Origin: Paracoccus sp. N5
GTDB lineage: Bacteria > Pseudomonadota > Alphaproteobacteria > Rhodobacterales > Rhodobacteraceae
Length of the DNA stretch: 64,000 nucleotides
Assembly (NCBI RefSeq): GCF_000371965.1
Contig: NZ_AQUO01000001.1
Coordinates: 800,001 to 864,000 of the forward strand
Direction of reading: 5' to 3'
Part shown: positions 52,496 to 62,274 of the stretch, in pieces
Position numbering within the stretch: the stretch's first letter is position 1
Layout: each line of letters starts with the position of its first letter
The notes under the pieces: model-generated
Databases searched by the model: none
What the model was told of the DNA's origin: nothing
What the model saw: only the letters and a program-made list of their open reading frames with translations
Made by a program: the position numbers and the translations under genes

Positions 52496-54532
52496 TCAAT
52501 GCGCCGCTTCCAGCTGGCGCGTGACCAGCGCGGTCAGGTCCGACAGCGAGAACGGCTTGGCCAGGAAGGCGGCGTCCGGCACCGGGCTGCCCTCCGAGAA
52601 GATATCCTCGGCATAGCCCGACATGAAGATCACCCTGGTATCGGGCCGGTCGCGCAGCGCGGTCCTGACCCAGGACGGCCCGTCCATTCCCGGCATCACC
52701 ACGTCGGTCACGAAGACATCGACCAGCAGCCGCTGGTCGGAAAGCAGCGACAGCGCATCCTCGGCGCAGGCCGCTTCCAGCACGTTGAAACCCTGCAACT
52801 TCAGGGCGCGGCTGGCAAAGGCGCGGACCGGGGCCTCGTCCTCGACCAGCAGCACCGTGGCCTCGACCTCGCGTCGGGCGCGCATCGGCGCCGCGGGCTC
52901 GGGCGCCGGCTCCTCGACGGCGGCGCGGTCATGCGCCGGGAAGAACAGCGAGAAGCAGCTGCCTTCGCCCGGCGCGCTGTCGCAGAAGATATAGCCGCCG
53001 GTCTGCTTGACGATGCCATAGGCGGTCGAGAGGCCAAGCCCGGTGCCCTCGCCCAGGCGCTTGGTGGTGAAGAAGGGCTCGAAGATCTTGGCCAGGTCGT
53101 CCGGCGCGATGCCGCAGCCCTGGTCGCGCACCTGCACCCGCACGTAATCCCCCGCCGGCAGCGTGGCGCGCCCGACGCCCGAGGGGCTGTCCAGTCGGAC
53201 ATTGTCGGTGCTGACGGTGATGTCGCCGCCCTCGGGCATGGCGTCGCGGGCATTCACCACAAGGTTCATGATGACCTGTTCCAGCTGGCGGCGGTCGGCG
53301 CGGATCATGCGCAGCGAGGGGTCGTGGTCGAAGGTCAGCACGATCCGCTCGCCCACCAGCCGGTTCAACAGATGCGTCAGGTCCGAGAGCGTGTCGCGCA
53401 GGTCCATGATCTGCGGCTTGAGCGTCTGCTTGCGCGAAAAGGCCAAGAGCTGGCGCACCAGCGCGGCTGCGCGATTGGCGTTCTGGCTGATCTGGTCCAG
53501 GTCGGCGTAATCCGGGTCGGCCTTGTCGTGGCGCAGCATCAGCAGGTCGCAATGACCGGTGATCGCCGTCAGCAGGTTATTGAAATCATGCGCGATTCCG
53601 CCGGCAAGCTGGCCGATGGCCTGCATCTTCTGGCTTTGCACGAACTGCGCCTCGAGCGTCTTCAGCGCGCTGGCGTCCGACAGCACCGCCGTGGCGTGAT
53701 CGCCCTGCCCGCGCGCCACCGTGACCTGGACGAAACGCTCGGGCCCCTCGGCCCTGACATGCAGCACCTCGGAACCGCCGAGCGTGCGGCCGGCGCAGAT
53801 GTCGCCGACCCAGTCGCCCAGTTCGCGGCCCAGGCCGTCCAGCAGCGCGGCCAGCCCCTGCCCGGCGATGTCGCTGCCCAGCAGCTGGCAGGCGGCGGCA
53901 TTGGCGCGCAGGATCCGGGCCGAGGGGTCCAGCATCAGCAGCGCCACCGGCAGCAGGTCGAAATCGTCGCCGGTCGCGCGGGGCGGCTCGGCCGGGATCA
54001 GCGCCGCCGGTTCGGGCTCTGTTGCCAGCCACAGCTGCACCAGCCCGCCCGCCTCGCGCGCGATGGCGAAATGGCCGAGCTCGCCCAGGTCGCTGCACCC
54101 GCGGCCGCTGCGGGCCAGGCGGATGCCCAAGGCGTGCCATTGCGCCTGCGGATCGGCGTGCCGGCGGCGCAGCAGATCGGTGACGGGGCGGCCGACCAGA
54201 TCGCCCAGGCGGTCCAGCGCCGGCGCGTTCTGCGCCAGAATCAGCCCCTGCGGATCGACGGCAAGCGCGGGCAGGTCATGGGCCAGCACGGCCGGCATGG
54301 CCCGCGCCAGCTCGCGCCGCACCGCCAGCCCGCGATGCAGGTGCCGGGCCGAGATCGCACCGCCCAGCAGATACCAGGCCAGCGCCGCCGCCCCCGCCGC
54401 CAGCAGCGTCGTGCCGCCCGGCGCCGGGCCGTTCGACAGCGCCAGCCACAGCGCGCCGGCCAGGACCGGCAGCACCAGGAAAGGCACCAGGATCTGCGCC
54501 GAGCGCAGGATCTCTGCCCGTTCGGAAATCAT
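52496..54532 (-). CDS. cckA: Hybrid histidine kinase CckA
   Basis: About 678 residues: two N-terminal membrane helices (residues 14-34, 41-60), two PAS-like regions, H-box FVQSQKMQAIGQLAGGIAHDFNNLLTAITGHCDLLMLRHDK with the phosphorylated His, HATPase (NLVVNARDAMPEGG; DQGCGIAPD; GEGTGLGLSTAYGIVKQTGGYI) and a C-terminal receiver with Asp in FVTDVVMPGMDGPS. This order and the HDFNNLLTAITG sequence are CckA hallmarks; it feeds phosphate via ChpT to CtrA. ATG at 54532 is preferred because GAGG sits 6 nt upstream; an ATG at 54574 is in frame. Confidence 0.93.
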   Translation of the reverse strand: MISERAEILRSAQILVPFLVLPVLAGALWLALSNGPAPGGTTLLAAGAAALAWYLLGGAISARHLHRGLAVRRELARAMPAVLAHDLPALAVDPQGLILAQNAPALDRLGDLVGRPVTDLLRRRHADPQAQWHALGIRLARSGRGCSDLGELGHFAIAREAGGLVQLWLATEPEPAALIPAEPPRATGDDFDLLPVALLMLDPSARILRANAAACQLLGSDIAGQGLAALLDGLGRELGDWVGDICAGRTLGGSEVLHVRAEGPERFVQVTVARGQGDHATAVLSDASALKTLEAQFVQSQKMQAIGQLAGGIAHDFNNLLTAITGHCDLLMLRHDKADPDYADLDQISQNANRAAALVRQLLAFSRKQTLKPQIMDLRDTLSDLTHLLNRLVGERIVLTFDHDPSLRMIRADRRQLEQVIMNLVVNARDAMPEGGDITVSTDNVRLDSPSGVGRATLPAGDYVRVQVRDQGCGIAPDDLAKIFEPFFTTKRLGEGTGLGLSTAYGIVKQTGGYIFCDSAPGEGSCFSLFFPAHDRAAVEEPAPEPAAPMRARREVEATVLLVEDEAPVRAFASRALKLQGFNVLEAACAEDALSLLSDQRLLVDVFVTDVVMPGMDGPSWVRTALRDRPDTRVIFMSGYAEDIFSEGSPVPDAAFLAKPFSLSDLTALVTRQLEAAH

Positions 54533-54590
54533 CAGCCGCCTCGCCACCAGTCGTTTCCGCTCGGAGTAGCGCATGCGGGTTAACAGGCGG

Positions 54591-55742
54591 TTAACACCGG
54601 CGCATCAGCGCCAGGAAAAATCCGTCCGAGGCCGTCAGCGGTGAATACCGCCGTTGCTCGAGCAGGCTGAAATGGGCGTTGCGGGACAGGAAAGCCCCGG
54701 CCTGATCCGCATTTTCGGCATTAAGCAGCGAACAGGTCATATAGGCCAGGTGCCCGCCCGGCGCGACGAATCCTGCGGCCTGATCCAGGATCTGCGCCTG
54801 GGTCTGCTGCAGGCGGGCAAGGTCGGCAGCGGTCAGGCGCCATTTCGCATCGGGCGTGCGCCGCCAGGTGCCGCTGCCGGAACAGGGCACGTCGGCCACG
54901 ACCAGATCGAACCGGCCCGAGACGCCGCCCGGCGCGGCCAGCCGGATACGCACGCCCGCGCGCTCGGCCCGGTTGGGCAGGTCGGCCATCCGGCCGGGGT
55001 CGATGTCATGCGCCACGACCAGCCCCGCCCCGCGCGCGGCCAGCGCCAGCGCCTTGCCGCCGCCGCCCGCGCAAAGGTCGAGCAGGCTGCCCTGCGCCGG
55101 CAGCAGCGCGCAGGCAAGCTGCGGCGACAGATCCTGCAACTCGACCAGCCCGTCGCGATAGGCGGCCGAACTGGCAAGCCGGCGGGCGCCCTGGGTCACG
55201 CGCAGGGCCGAGGCAAGCGCGGCATGCGGCGCCACGGCGATGCCGTCGCGGTCCAGGGCGGCCGCGGCAGCCTCGGGGGTGGTGCGGCGCAGGTTGACGC
55301 GCAGCCAGACCGGGGCGCGGTCGCGCAGGGCCAGCGCCACCGGCTCGGCCTCATCGCCCAGCGATTGCTGCCACAGTGGCAGCAGCCAGTCGGGCAGGTC
55401 CAGCCGCTCGCCCACCCTGCCGGGCGCCGTTACCGCCTGTTCGGCCGGCGCAAGCGGCGGCGGGGCATGGCCCTCGCCGGTGAAGATCGTGGAGGGCTCG
55501 ATGCCCTCGTCGCGGCACAGGCCCAGCATCAGCCCGCGCCCGGTCATGGCCCCGCCCAGCGCCGCGCGCGAGCGCAGCCGGCGCAGGCTGTCGAAGACCA
55601 GGTCGCGCACCGCGGCGCGGTCGCCCGAGCCGGCGAAGCGGCTGGCGCGGGACCAGCGCAGCAGCGCCGGCTCGGCCGGGTCGCCCGCCAGGATGCGGTC
55701 GAGGATCTGGATGGCCGCGGCGATGCGGGCGGCTGGGGTCAT
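54591..55742 (-). CDS. RsmB/NOP-family RNA (cytosine-5) methyltransferase
   Basis: A 383-residue SAM enzyme. N-terminal NusB-like RNA-binding region (residues 1-80), then the methyltransferase: SAM motif LLDLCAGGGGKALALAA, motif IV DVPCSGSGTWRRTPDAKWR with the first cysteine, and motif VI YMTCSLLNAENADQ with the catalytic Cys. RsmB-like enzymes make m5C in 16S rRNA. It lies 58 bp upstream of the cckA start, so the two may be cotranscribed. Confidence 0.9.
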   Translation of the reverse strand: MTPAARIAAAIQILDRILAGDPAEPALLRWSRASRFAGSGDRAAVRDLVFDSLRRLRSRAALGGAMTGRGLMLGLCRDEGIEPSTIFTGEGHAPPPLAPAEQAVTAPGRVGERLDLPDWLLPLWQQSLGDEAEPVALALRDRAPVWLRVNLRRTTPEAAAAALDRDGIAVAPHAALASALRVTQGARRLASSAAYRDGLVELQDLSPQLACALLPAQGSLLDLCAGGGGKALALAARGAGLVVAHDIDPGRMADLPNRAERAGVRIRLAAPGGVSGRFDLVVADVPCSGSGTWRRTPDAKWRLTAADLARLQQTQAQILDQAAGFVAPGGHLAYMTCSLLNAENADQAGAFLSRNAHFSLLEQRRYSPLTASDGFFLALMRRC

Positions 55743-55806
55743 GTGGCCTGCGCCCCCGGCGCGGGATGGGAAAACAACCGGCAGAAAGGCCGATGCGGCG
55801 CGTTTG

Positions 55807-56646
55807 TCAATCCCAGCCGGGCGGCGGCTCGGGCGGATCGGGCCCGGCGGCCGCCTGGGGGTCCAGCTCGTCCGCGCGCCCGGCCAGCGGCCCGCGCGAG
55901 GCCAGAAGCAGCGGCCCCCGCGCCCGGGTCAGCGTGGCGCCGCGCCCCTGGCCGATGGCGGCCAGCGAGCCGGGCGTGCCGGTGACGCCGGTGCCCAGGG
56001 GGGCGCCCAGCAGCATCACCCTTTCACGCACCTGTTTGCGCTGCCCCGAGGTGATCGCGGCGAAGCTGTTGTAGGTCTCGGGCCCGTCGGTCAGGCCCTG
56101 GAAGCCGCGCTCGCGCAGCATCTGCCGCAGCGTGTCGAAGCGCGCCAGATATTTCTGCGCATGGACCTGAGTGCGGGAATGGAAGGCCCCCGCCGCGGCG
56201 CGCCAGTCGCCGGTTTCACCGTAGAGCCCGCGCACGAAACGCGCCGCATAGCGGGCATTCTCCAGCGGGTCGAACATCTGCGCGACCGAGGAAAAATTCT
56301 CGCCATGCCAGCGGAAATTCAGCTGGAAGCAGCCGATGTCGATATTGGTGCGGCCCTGCGCCACGCGATCCTCGGCAAAGGCCACGGCGCTGGCGGGGTC
56401 GTCGAACCAGGTGCCCTCGCCCTCGGCATTGGCGCTCCAGGCCCAGGGGCGCACGAGGCCGTCCAGCCGCCGCCCGGTCTCGGTCAGGGTCAGCGCGCCC
56501 ATGATGTCCGCCGGCACGCCATATTCCTGCGCCGCCTGCTCGGCCGCCCATTCGCAGACATCGGCCGAGGGCAGCGCCACGCCCCGCCCAGGCCCAAGGG
56601 CCAGCGCGCCAAGCGCCAGAAGGAAAAGGAAAGCCCGGAAAAGCAT
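55807..56646 (-). CDS. Lytic transglycosylase-like (SLT) periplasmic protein
   Basis: A 279-residue protein with signal peptide MLFRAFLFLLALGALALGPGRGVALP. The SLT domain spans about residues 28-190: the catalytic Glu is in ALTLTETGRRLDG, followed by NIDIGCFQLNFRWHG and PLENARYAARFVRGLYGETGDWRAAAGAFHSRT, typical of soluble lytic transglycosylases. The C-terminal tail is disordered and Pro/Gly-rich. It would cleave peptidoglycan glycan strands. It lies between guaB and rsmB on the same strand. Confidence 0.85.
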   Translation of the reverse strand: MLFRAFLFLLALGALALGPGRGVALPSADVCEWAAEQAAQEYGVPADIMGALTLTETGRRLDGLVRPWAWSANAEGEGTWFDDPASAVAFAEDRVAQGRTNIDIGCFQLNFRWHGENFSSVAQMFDPLENARYAARFVRGLYGETGDWRAAAGAFHSRTQVHAQKYLARFDTLRQMLRERGFQGLTDGPETYNSFAAITSGQRKQVRERVMLLGAPLGTGVTGTPGSLAAIGQGRGATLTRARGPLLLASRGPLAGRADELDPQAAAGPDPPEPPPGWD

Positions 56647-56647
56647 G

Positions 56648-56680
56648 AAAGGCCGCGAAGGTGGTTCCCTCGCGACCTTT
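56648..56680 (-). terminator. Hairpin between guaB and the transglycosylase gene
   Basis: Read on the minus strand, AAAGGTCGCGA pairs with TCGCGGCCTTT (11 bp, one G-U), 12-nt loop. It is about 35 bp past the guaB stop and just before the transglycosylase start, so may end guaB transcription. Short T-run only. Confidence 0.55.
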
Positions 56681-56713
56681 ACGGCAGTCCGGTTAAGATC
56701 GGGTTAGCGGCCT

Positions 56714-58162
<1,449 letters not shown>

Positions 58163-58428
58163 GGGAGCATCCTGTCACGGGGTTCGTTTGGCAGTTTCCC
58201 ATTTCACGGGCCGGCCGGAATGTCCAGAGCATCGCACGCCCCGGCTGCCGGTTTCGGCCGGATCGGGCGGCGGCGGCGCTGCCGCCATCGTTGCCGCCGC
58301 GCCACGCCGGCGCCGCCGTCTGCACCGGAACGCCGCGTCATCCGGCGGCGCCGATTGACGCAACCGCCGCGCGTGTCGCAGGCTGAACCCAGCGGTTCTG
58401 CAAGGGCCGGTTCAAGGGGAGGAATTTC

Positions 58429-59550
58429 ATGAATAGGATCGTCACCGGCATCGGCGCCCTGCTGGCCAGCGCCGCGCCCGTCCTTGCAGGCGGGATCGAG
58501 CGTGCGCCGCAATCGCTGGCGCCGCTGTTCGAGAACGGCAACTATGTCGAGCTGAGCTTCGGCGGCGTCAATCCCAGCGTCAAGGGCACGGATGTCGCCG
58601 GCGTCGCCACCGGCGACGTCGCGCAGGGCTATGGCTTCTTTGGCTTGGCCTACAAGCACCAGTTCACGCCGAACCTGTCCGGCGCCATCATCGTCGAACA
58701 GCCCTTCGGCGCCGACATCCTGTATCCGGGCGCGAATTCCCCGGTGCTGGGCGGCACCGCGGTCGAGGTGAACTCGACCACCTATACCGCCTTGCTGCGC
58801 TACAAGTTCGAGAACAACTTCTCGGTGCATGGCGGGTTGCGCGGCTCGCATGCCGACGGCCATGTCCGGCTGCAGGGCGCGGGCTATGCCACGACCTCGG
58901 GCTATGACCTGGACATCGACGGCGCCTGGGGGCTCGGCTGGGTGGCCGGCATCGCCTGGGAACGGCCGGACATCGCGGCGCGGGTCTCGCTGACCTACAA
59001 TTCGCCCATCGAGCATGATTTCGACATGACCGAGACCGGCGGGCCGCTGCCGATCGCCTTCCAGGACCAGTATACCGTCAAGACCCCGCGCAGCTGGACG
59101 CTGGAGGGCCAGACCGGCATCGCCGCGGATACCCTGCTGTTCGGCTCGATCCGCTGGGTGAAATGGTCCGAGTTCAAGGTGGAAAACTTCCTGTTCCCCA
59201 TCGCCACCCCCGCCGGGGAGATCCCGCTGGTCGAGGTCGAGGACACCACCACCTATACGCTGGGCGTCGGCCGCAAGTTCACCGACAACTGGTCGGGCTC
59301 GGTCTCGTTCCTCTATGAGCCGAGCGAGGGCGACACGGTCTCGCCCCTGGCGCCGGTGAACGGCCGCAAGGCGGTGACGGTGGCGGCGATCTATACGATG
59401 GACAACATCAAGATCACCACCGGCATCAACTATACCAAGCTGGGCGATGCGACCCTGGGCGTCGGCCCCAGCGGCGCCAAGCGCGAGGTCGCCGACATGG
59501 ACGACAGCGAGGTCTGGGCCGTGGCAATGCGGATCGGCTATTCCTTCTGA
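58429..59550 (+). CDS. FadL/TodX-like outer membrane protein
   Basis: A 373-residue barrel protein. Signal peptide MNRIVTGIGALLASAAPVLA, then GGIERAPQSLAPLFENGNYVELSFGGVNPSVKG with the FadL-type N-terminal hatch. Strand repeats such as GYGFFGLAYKHQFTPNLSGAIIVEQPFGADI, SWTLEGQTGIAADTLLFGSIRWVKWSEF and YTLGVGRKFTDNWSGSVSFLYEPSEGD; the end is VAMRIGYSF with terminal Phe. FadL-like proteins pass long-chain fatty acids or hydrophobic compounds. GGGGAGG precedes the ATG. Confidence 0.87.
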   Translation: MNRIVTGIGALLASAAPVLAGGIERAPQSLAPLFENGNYVELSFGGVNPSVKGTDVAGVATGDVAQGYGFFGLAYKHQFTPNLSGAIIVEQPFGADILYPGANSPVLGGTAVEVNSTTYTALLRYKFENNFSVHGGLRGSHADGHVRLQGAGYATTSGYDLDIDGAWGLGWVAGIAWERPDIAARVSLTYNSPIEHDFDMTETGGPLPIAFQDQYTVKTPRSWTLEGQTGIAADTLLFGSIRWVKWSEFKVENFLFPIATPAGEIPLVEVEDTTTYTLGVGRKFTDNWSGSVSFLYEPSEGDTVSPLAPVNGRKAVTVAAIYTMDNIKITTGINYTKLGDATLGVGPSGAKREVADMDDSEVWAVAMRIGYSF

Positions 59551-59570
59551 TCCTGCCGGCAGGATGCAGG

Positions 59571-59597
59571 AAGGCCCCGGTTCCCCCGGGGCCTTTT
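59571..59597 (+). terminator. Rho-independent terminator of the FadL-like gene
   Basis: AAGGCCCCGG and CCGGGGCCTT form a 10-bp stem with loop TTCCC, followed by TT, 20 bp past the stop codon. Confidence 0.9.
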
Positions 59598-59635
59598 CAT
59601 TGGCCCGGCCGCTCTGCCTGGCGCGGGTGGGATTT

Positions 59636-59687
59636 GGGTATTTGAAAAACGGTGAAATCGCCGGCCTTCTTTGTTCTCCAAATACCC
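59636..59687. repeat. Paired dispersed elements forming an inverted repeat, copy G
   Basis: GGGTATTTG (59636-59644) and CAAATACCC (59679-59687) form a 9-bp inverted repeat across 34 nt. The left arm belongs to a GGGTATTTGAAAAACGGTGA unit identical to copy F; the right arm belongs to a TTCTTTGTTCTCCAAATACC unit. It lies between the FadL-like gene and murD. Confidence 0.6.
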
Positions 59688-59712
59688 CTGCGGCCGTGCC
59701 GCCGGCGCGATC

Positions 59713-61113
59713 TCAGCCCTGCAAGGCCTTGACCAGGGCGGTGAAATGCTCGCCGCGCTTTTCGAAATTCGGGTATTGGTCGAAGCTGGCGGCCGCGGGG
59801 GCGAGCAGCACGGTTTCGCCGGGCTGCGCCTCGGCCGCGGCGCGGGCCACGGCCTGGTCCATGGTCTCCAGCACCTCATGCGGGGTCTGGCCGAGTTGCA
59901 GCGCGAAATCGCGCGCGGAATGGCCGATCAGATAGGCCTTGACCACATGGCCGAGGAAGGGTTGCAGCGCCTCGATGCCGCCGTCCTTGCCCATGCCGCC
60001 GGCGATCCAGCGGATGTTGCGGAAGGCCGTCAGCGCCTTGGCGGCGGCGTCGACATTGGTGGCCTTGCTGTCGTTGACCCAGGCCACGCCGTCGATCTCG
60101 GCCACGCGCTGGCTGCGGTGCGGCAAGCCTTCGAAGCTGTGGAAGGCGCGCTCGATCTCGCGCGGGGCGAGGCCGACGGCGCGGGTCGCGGCATAGGCGG
60201 CGCAGGCGTTCTGGTGGTTGTGCTCGCCCGGCAGGCCCTTGATCTCGCGCAGGTCGATCGAGGCGACCTGGCGGCCCTTGCGGCATTCCGAAAGGAAGCC
60301 CTTGCGGGCAAAGACCGACCAGCCGAAGCGCTCCAGCTTCTGCCCCGAGGAGATGCGGATCACCCGGTCGTCCGAGGGCGCCATGGCGAGCTGGTCGGCA
60401 AGGTAGCGGCCCTCGATCTCGTCGACGCCGATCACGGCACGGTCGGGGCCGCCCTCGGCGAAAAGCCGGCGCTTGGCAGCGAAATAGCCGCCGGGGCCGC
60501 CGTGGCGGTCGAGGTGGTCGGGCGAGAGATTGGTGAAGACCGCGACATCGGGCGTCAGAGCCCGGGCCAGGTCGGTCTGGTAGCTGGAGAGTTCCAGCAC
60601 CACCACCTCGCCGTCATGGGCGGGGTCGAGCGACAGCACGCCGGTGCCGATATTGCCGCCAAGCTGGGTCGGGCGCCCGGCCTCGCGCAGGATGTGATGG
60701 ATCAGCGCCGTGGTGGTGGATTTGCCGTTCGAGCCGGTGATGGCGATGACGCGCGGCGTGATGTCGTAGCCTTCCCAGTCGCTTGTGGCGAAGCTGCGGA
60801 AGAACAGCCCGATGTCATTGTCGACCGGCACGCCGAGTTCGTAGGCCATGGCGATGACCGGGTGCGGCTTGGGATAGAGATGCGGGATGCCGGGGCTGGT
60901 GATGAGCGCGCTGACGCCGTCCCAGTTCGCCTCGCGCGTCAGGTCGAGCACGGCCATGCCGTCGGCGGCGGCCTGTTCGCGGGTGTCGGCGCCGTCGTCC
61001 CAGACGACGACATGGGCACCGCCCTCGGTCAGGGCGGCGGCGGTGGCGCGGCCCGAGCGGCCGAGGCCGAGCACGGCGATGGTCTGGTTCTGGACGCCTT
61101 GGACGGGGATCAT
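59713..61113 (-). CDS. murD: UDP-N-acetylmuramoylalanine-D-glutamate ligase
   Basis: Adds D-Glu to UDP-MurNAc-L-Ala. 466 residues: N-terminal LGLGRSGRATAAALTEGG, ATP P-loop ITGSNGKSTTTALIHHIL, LELSSYQTDLARAL, LSPDHLDRHGG, and the C-terminal VNDSKATNVDAAAKAL and GGMGKDGGIEALQP. It is the last gene in the murE-murF-mraY-murD run; ftsW, murG and murC do not follow. Confidence 0.98.
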   Translation of the reverse strand: MIPVQGVQNQTIAVLGLGRSGRATAAALTEGGAHVVVWDDGADTREQAAADGMAVLDLTREANWDGVSALITSPGIPHLYPKPHPVIAMAYELGVPVDNDIGLFFRSFATSDWEGYDITPRVIAITGSNGKSTTTALIHHILREAGRPTQLGGNIGTGVLSLDPAHDGEVVVLELSSYQTDLARALTPDVAVFTNLSPDHLDRHGGPGGYFAAKRRLFAEGGPDRAVIGVDEIEGRYLADQLAMAPSDDRVIRISSGQKLERFGWSVFARKGFLSECRKGRQVASIDLREIKGLPGEHNHQNACAAYAATRAVGLAPREIERAFHSFEGLPHRSQRVAEIDGVAWVNDSKATNVDAAAKALTAFRNIRWIAGGMGKDGGIEALQPFLGHVVKAYLIGHSARDFALQLGQTPHEVLETMDQAVARAAAEAQPGETVLLAPAAASFDQYPNFEKRGEHFTALVKALQG

Positions 61114-61136
61114 GGTTCTGCCTTCGCTATGGAAGG

Positions 61137-61190
61137 CCGGGGGCGCTTCGCCCCCCGGACCCCCCGAGGGTATTTCTGGAACAAAGAAGG
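61137..61190. repeat. Dispersed GGGTATTT/AAAGAAG element with hairpin, copy D
   Basis: A CCGGGGG...CCCCCCGG hairpin (61137-61158), then CCCCCCGAGGG and TATTTCTGGAACAAAGAAGG, ending 2 bp before the mraY stop. This is the fullest copy of the family and forms most of the mraY-murD gap. Confidence 0.7.
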
Positions 61191-61191
61191 A

Positions 61192-62274
61192 TCAGCGCAG
61201 CTTGAGCGTGGCAAGCCCGATCAGCGCCAGGATCAGCGCGATGATCCAGAAGCGGATGACGATCTGCGCCTCGCCCCAGCCCTTCTTCTCGAAATGGTGG
61301 TGGATCGGGGCCATCAGGAAGACGCGCTTGCCGGTGCGCTTGAAGTAGAGCACCTGGATGATGACCGACAGCGCCTCGACCACGAAGAGGCCGCCGACGA
61401 TGGCCAGCACGATCTCGTGCTTGGTGACCACGGCGATGGCGCCGAGCGCGCCGCCGAGGGCCAGGCTGCCGGTGTCGCCCATGAAGACCGCCGCCGGCGG
61501 GGCGTTGTACCAGAGGAACCCGAGGCCGCCGCCGATCAGCGCCGCGACGAAGACCGCAAGCTCGCCGGTGCCGGGCACGAAATGCACGCCGAGGTAATTG
61601 GCGAAATTGGCGTTGCCGACCATATAGGCGATCACCGCGAAGGTGGCGGCGGCGATCATCACCGGCATGATCGCCAGCCCGTCGAGGCCGTCGGTGAGGT
61701 TCACCGCATTGGCGGCGCCGAGGATCACGATGACGGTGAAGGGCACGTAGAGGACCGACAGGTTGATCAGCGCGTTCTTGAAGAAGGGCAGCGCCAGTTC
61801 GCCGCTGAGCGCGGCCGGATGCAGCCAGGCGGCGGCGGCGCCGGCGGCGGTGGCGATGCACAGGCCGATCAGCAGCCGGACCCGGCCCGAGAGCCCGGCG
61901 TGGTGCTGTTTCGTGACCTTGGCGTAATCGTCGGCAAAGCCGATGGCGGCAAAGCCCAGCGTCACCAGGAGCACGATCCAGACATAGCCATTGTCGAGCC
62001 GCGCCCAAAGGAGCGTGCCCAGCGTCAGCGCCGCGAGGATCAAGAGCCCGCCCATGGTCGGGGTGCCGGCCTTGGACAGGTGGCTTTGCGGGCCGTCGTC
62101 GCGGATCGGCTGGCCCTTTTTCTGCTTGCGCCGCAGAAGGTCGATCAGCGGCCGGCCGAAGAAGAAGCCGAAGACCAGGGCGGTGAAGAAGGCGCCGCCG
62201 GCGCGAAAGGTGATATATCTGAAAAGGTTGAAGAAATCCCCGCCGTCGGAGAGGTTCGTGAGCCAATAGAGCAT
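61192..62274 (-). CDS. mraY: Phospho-N-acetylmuramoyl-pentapeptide-transferase
   Basis: Moves phospho-MurNAc-pentapeptide to undecaprenyl phosphate to form lipid I. 360 residues, about ten helices. Conserved cytoplasmic loops: TPTMGGLLIL, FADDYAKVTKQHHAGLSGRVRLL (catalytic Asp pair), NAVNLTDGLDGLAI, and MGDTGSLALGGALGAIAVVTKHEI, and the C-terminal PIHHHFEKKGWGEAQIVIRFW. Its ATG overlaps the murF TAA (TAATG). Confidence 0.98.
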   Translation of the reverse strand: MLYWLTNLSDGGDFFNLFRYITFRAGGAFFTALVFGFFFGRPLIDLLRRKQKKGQPIRDDGPQSHLSKAGTPTMGGLLILAALTLGTLLWARLDNGYVWIVLLVTLGFAAIGFADDYAKVTKQHHAGLSGRVRLLIGLCIATAAGAAAAWLHPAALSGELALPFFKNALINLSVLYVPFTVIVILGAANAVNLTDGLDGLAIMPVMIAAATFAVIAYMVGNANFANYLGVHFVPGTGELAVFVAALIGGGLGFLWYNAPPAAVFMGDTGSLALGGALGAIAVVTKHEIVLAIVGGLFVVEALSVIIQVLYFKRTGKRVFLMAPIHHHFEKKGWGEAQIVIRFWIIALILALIGLATLKLR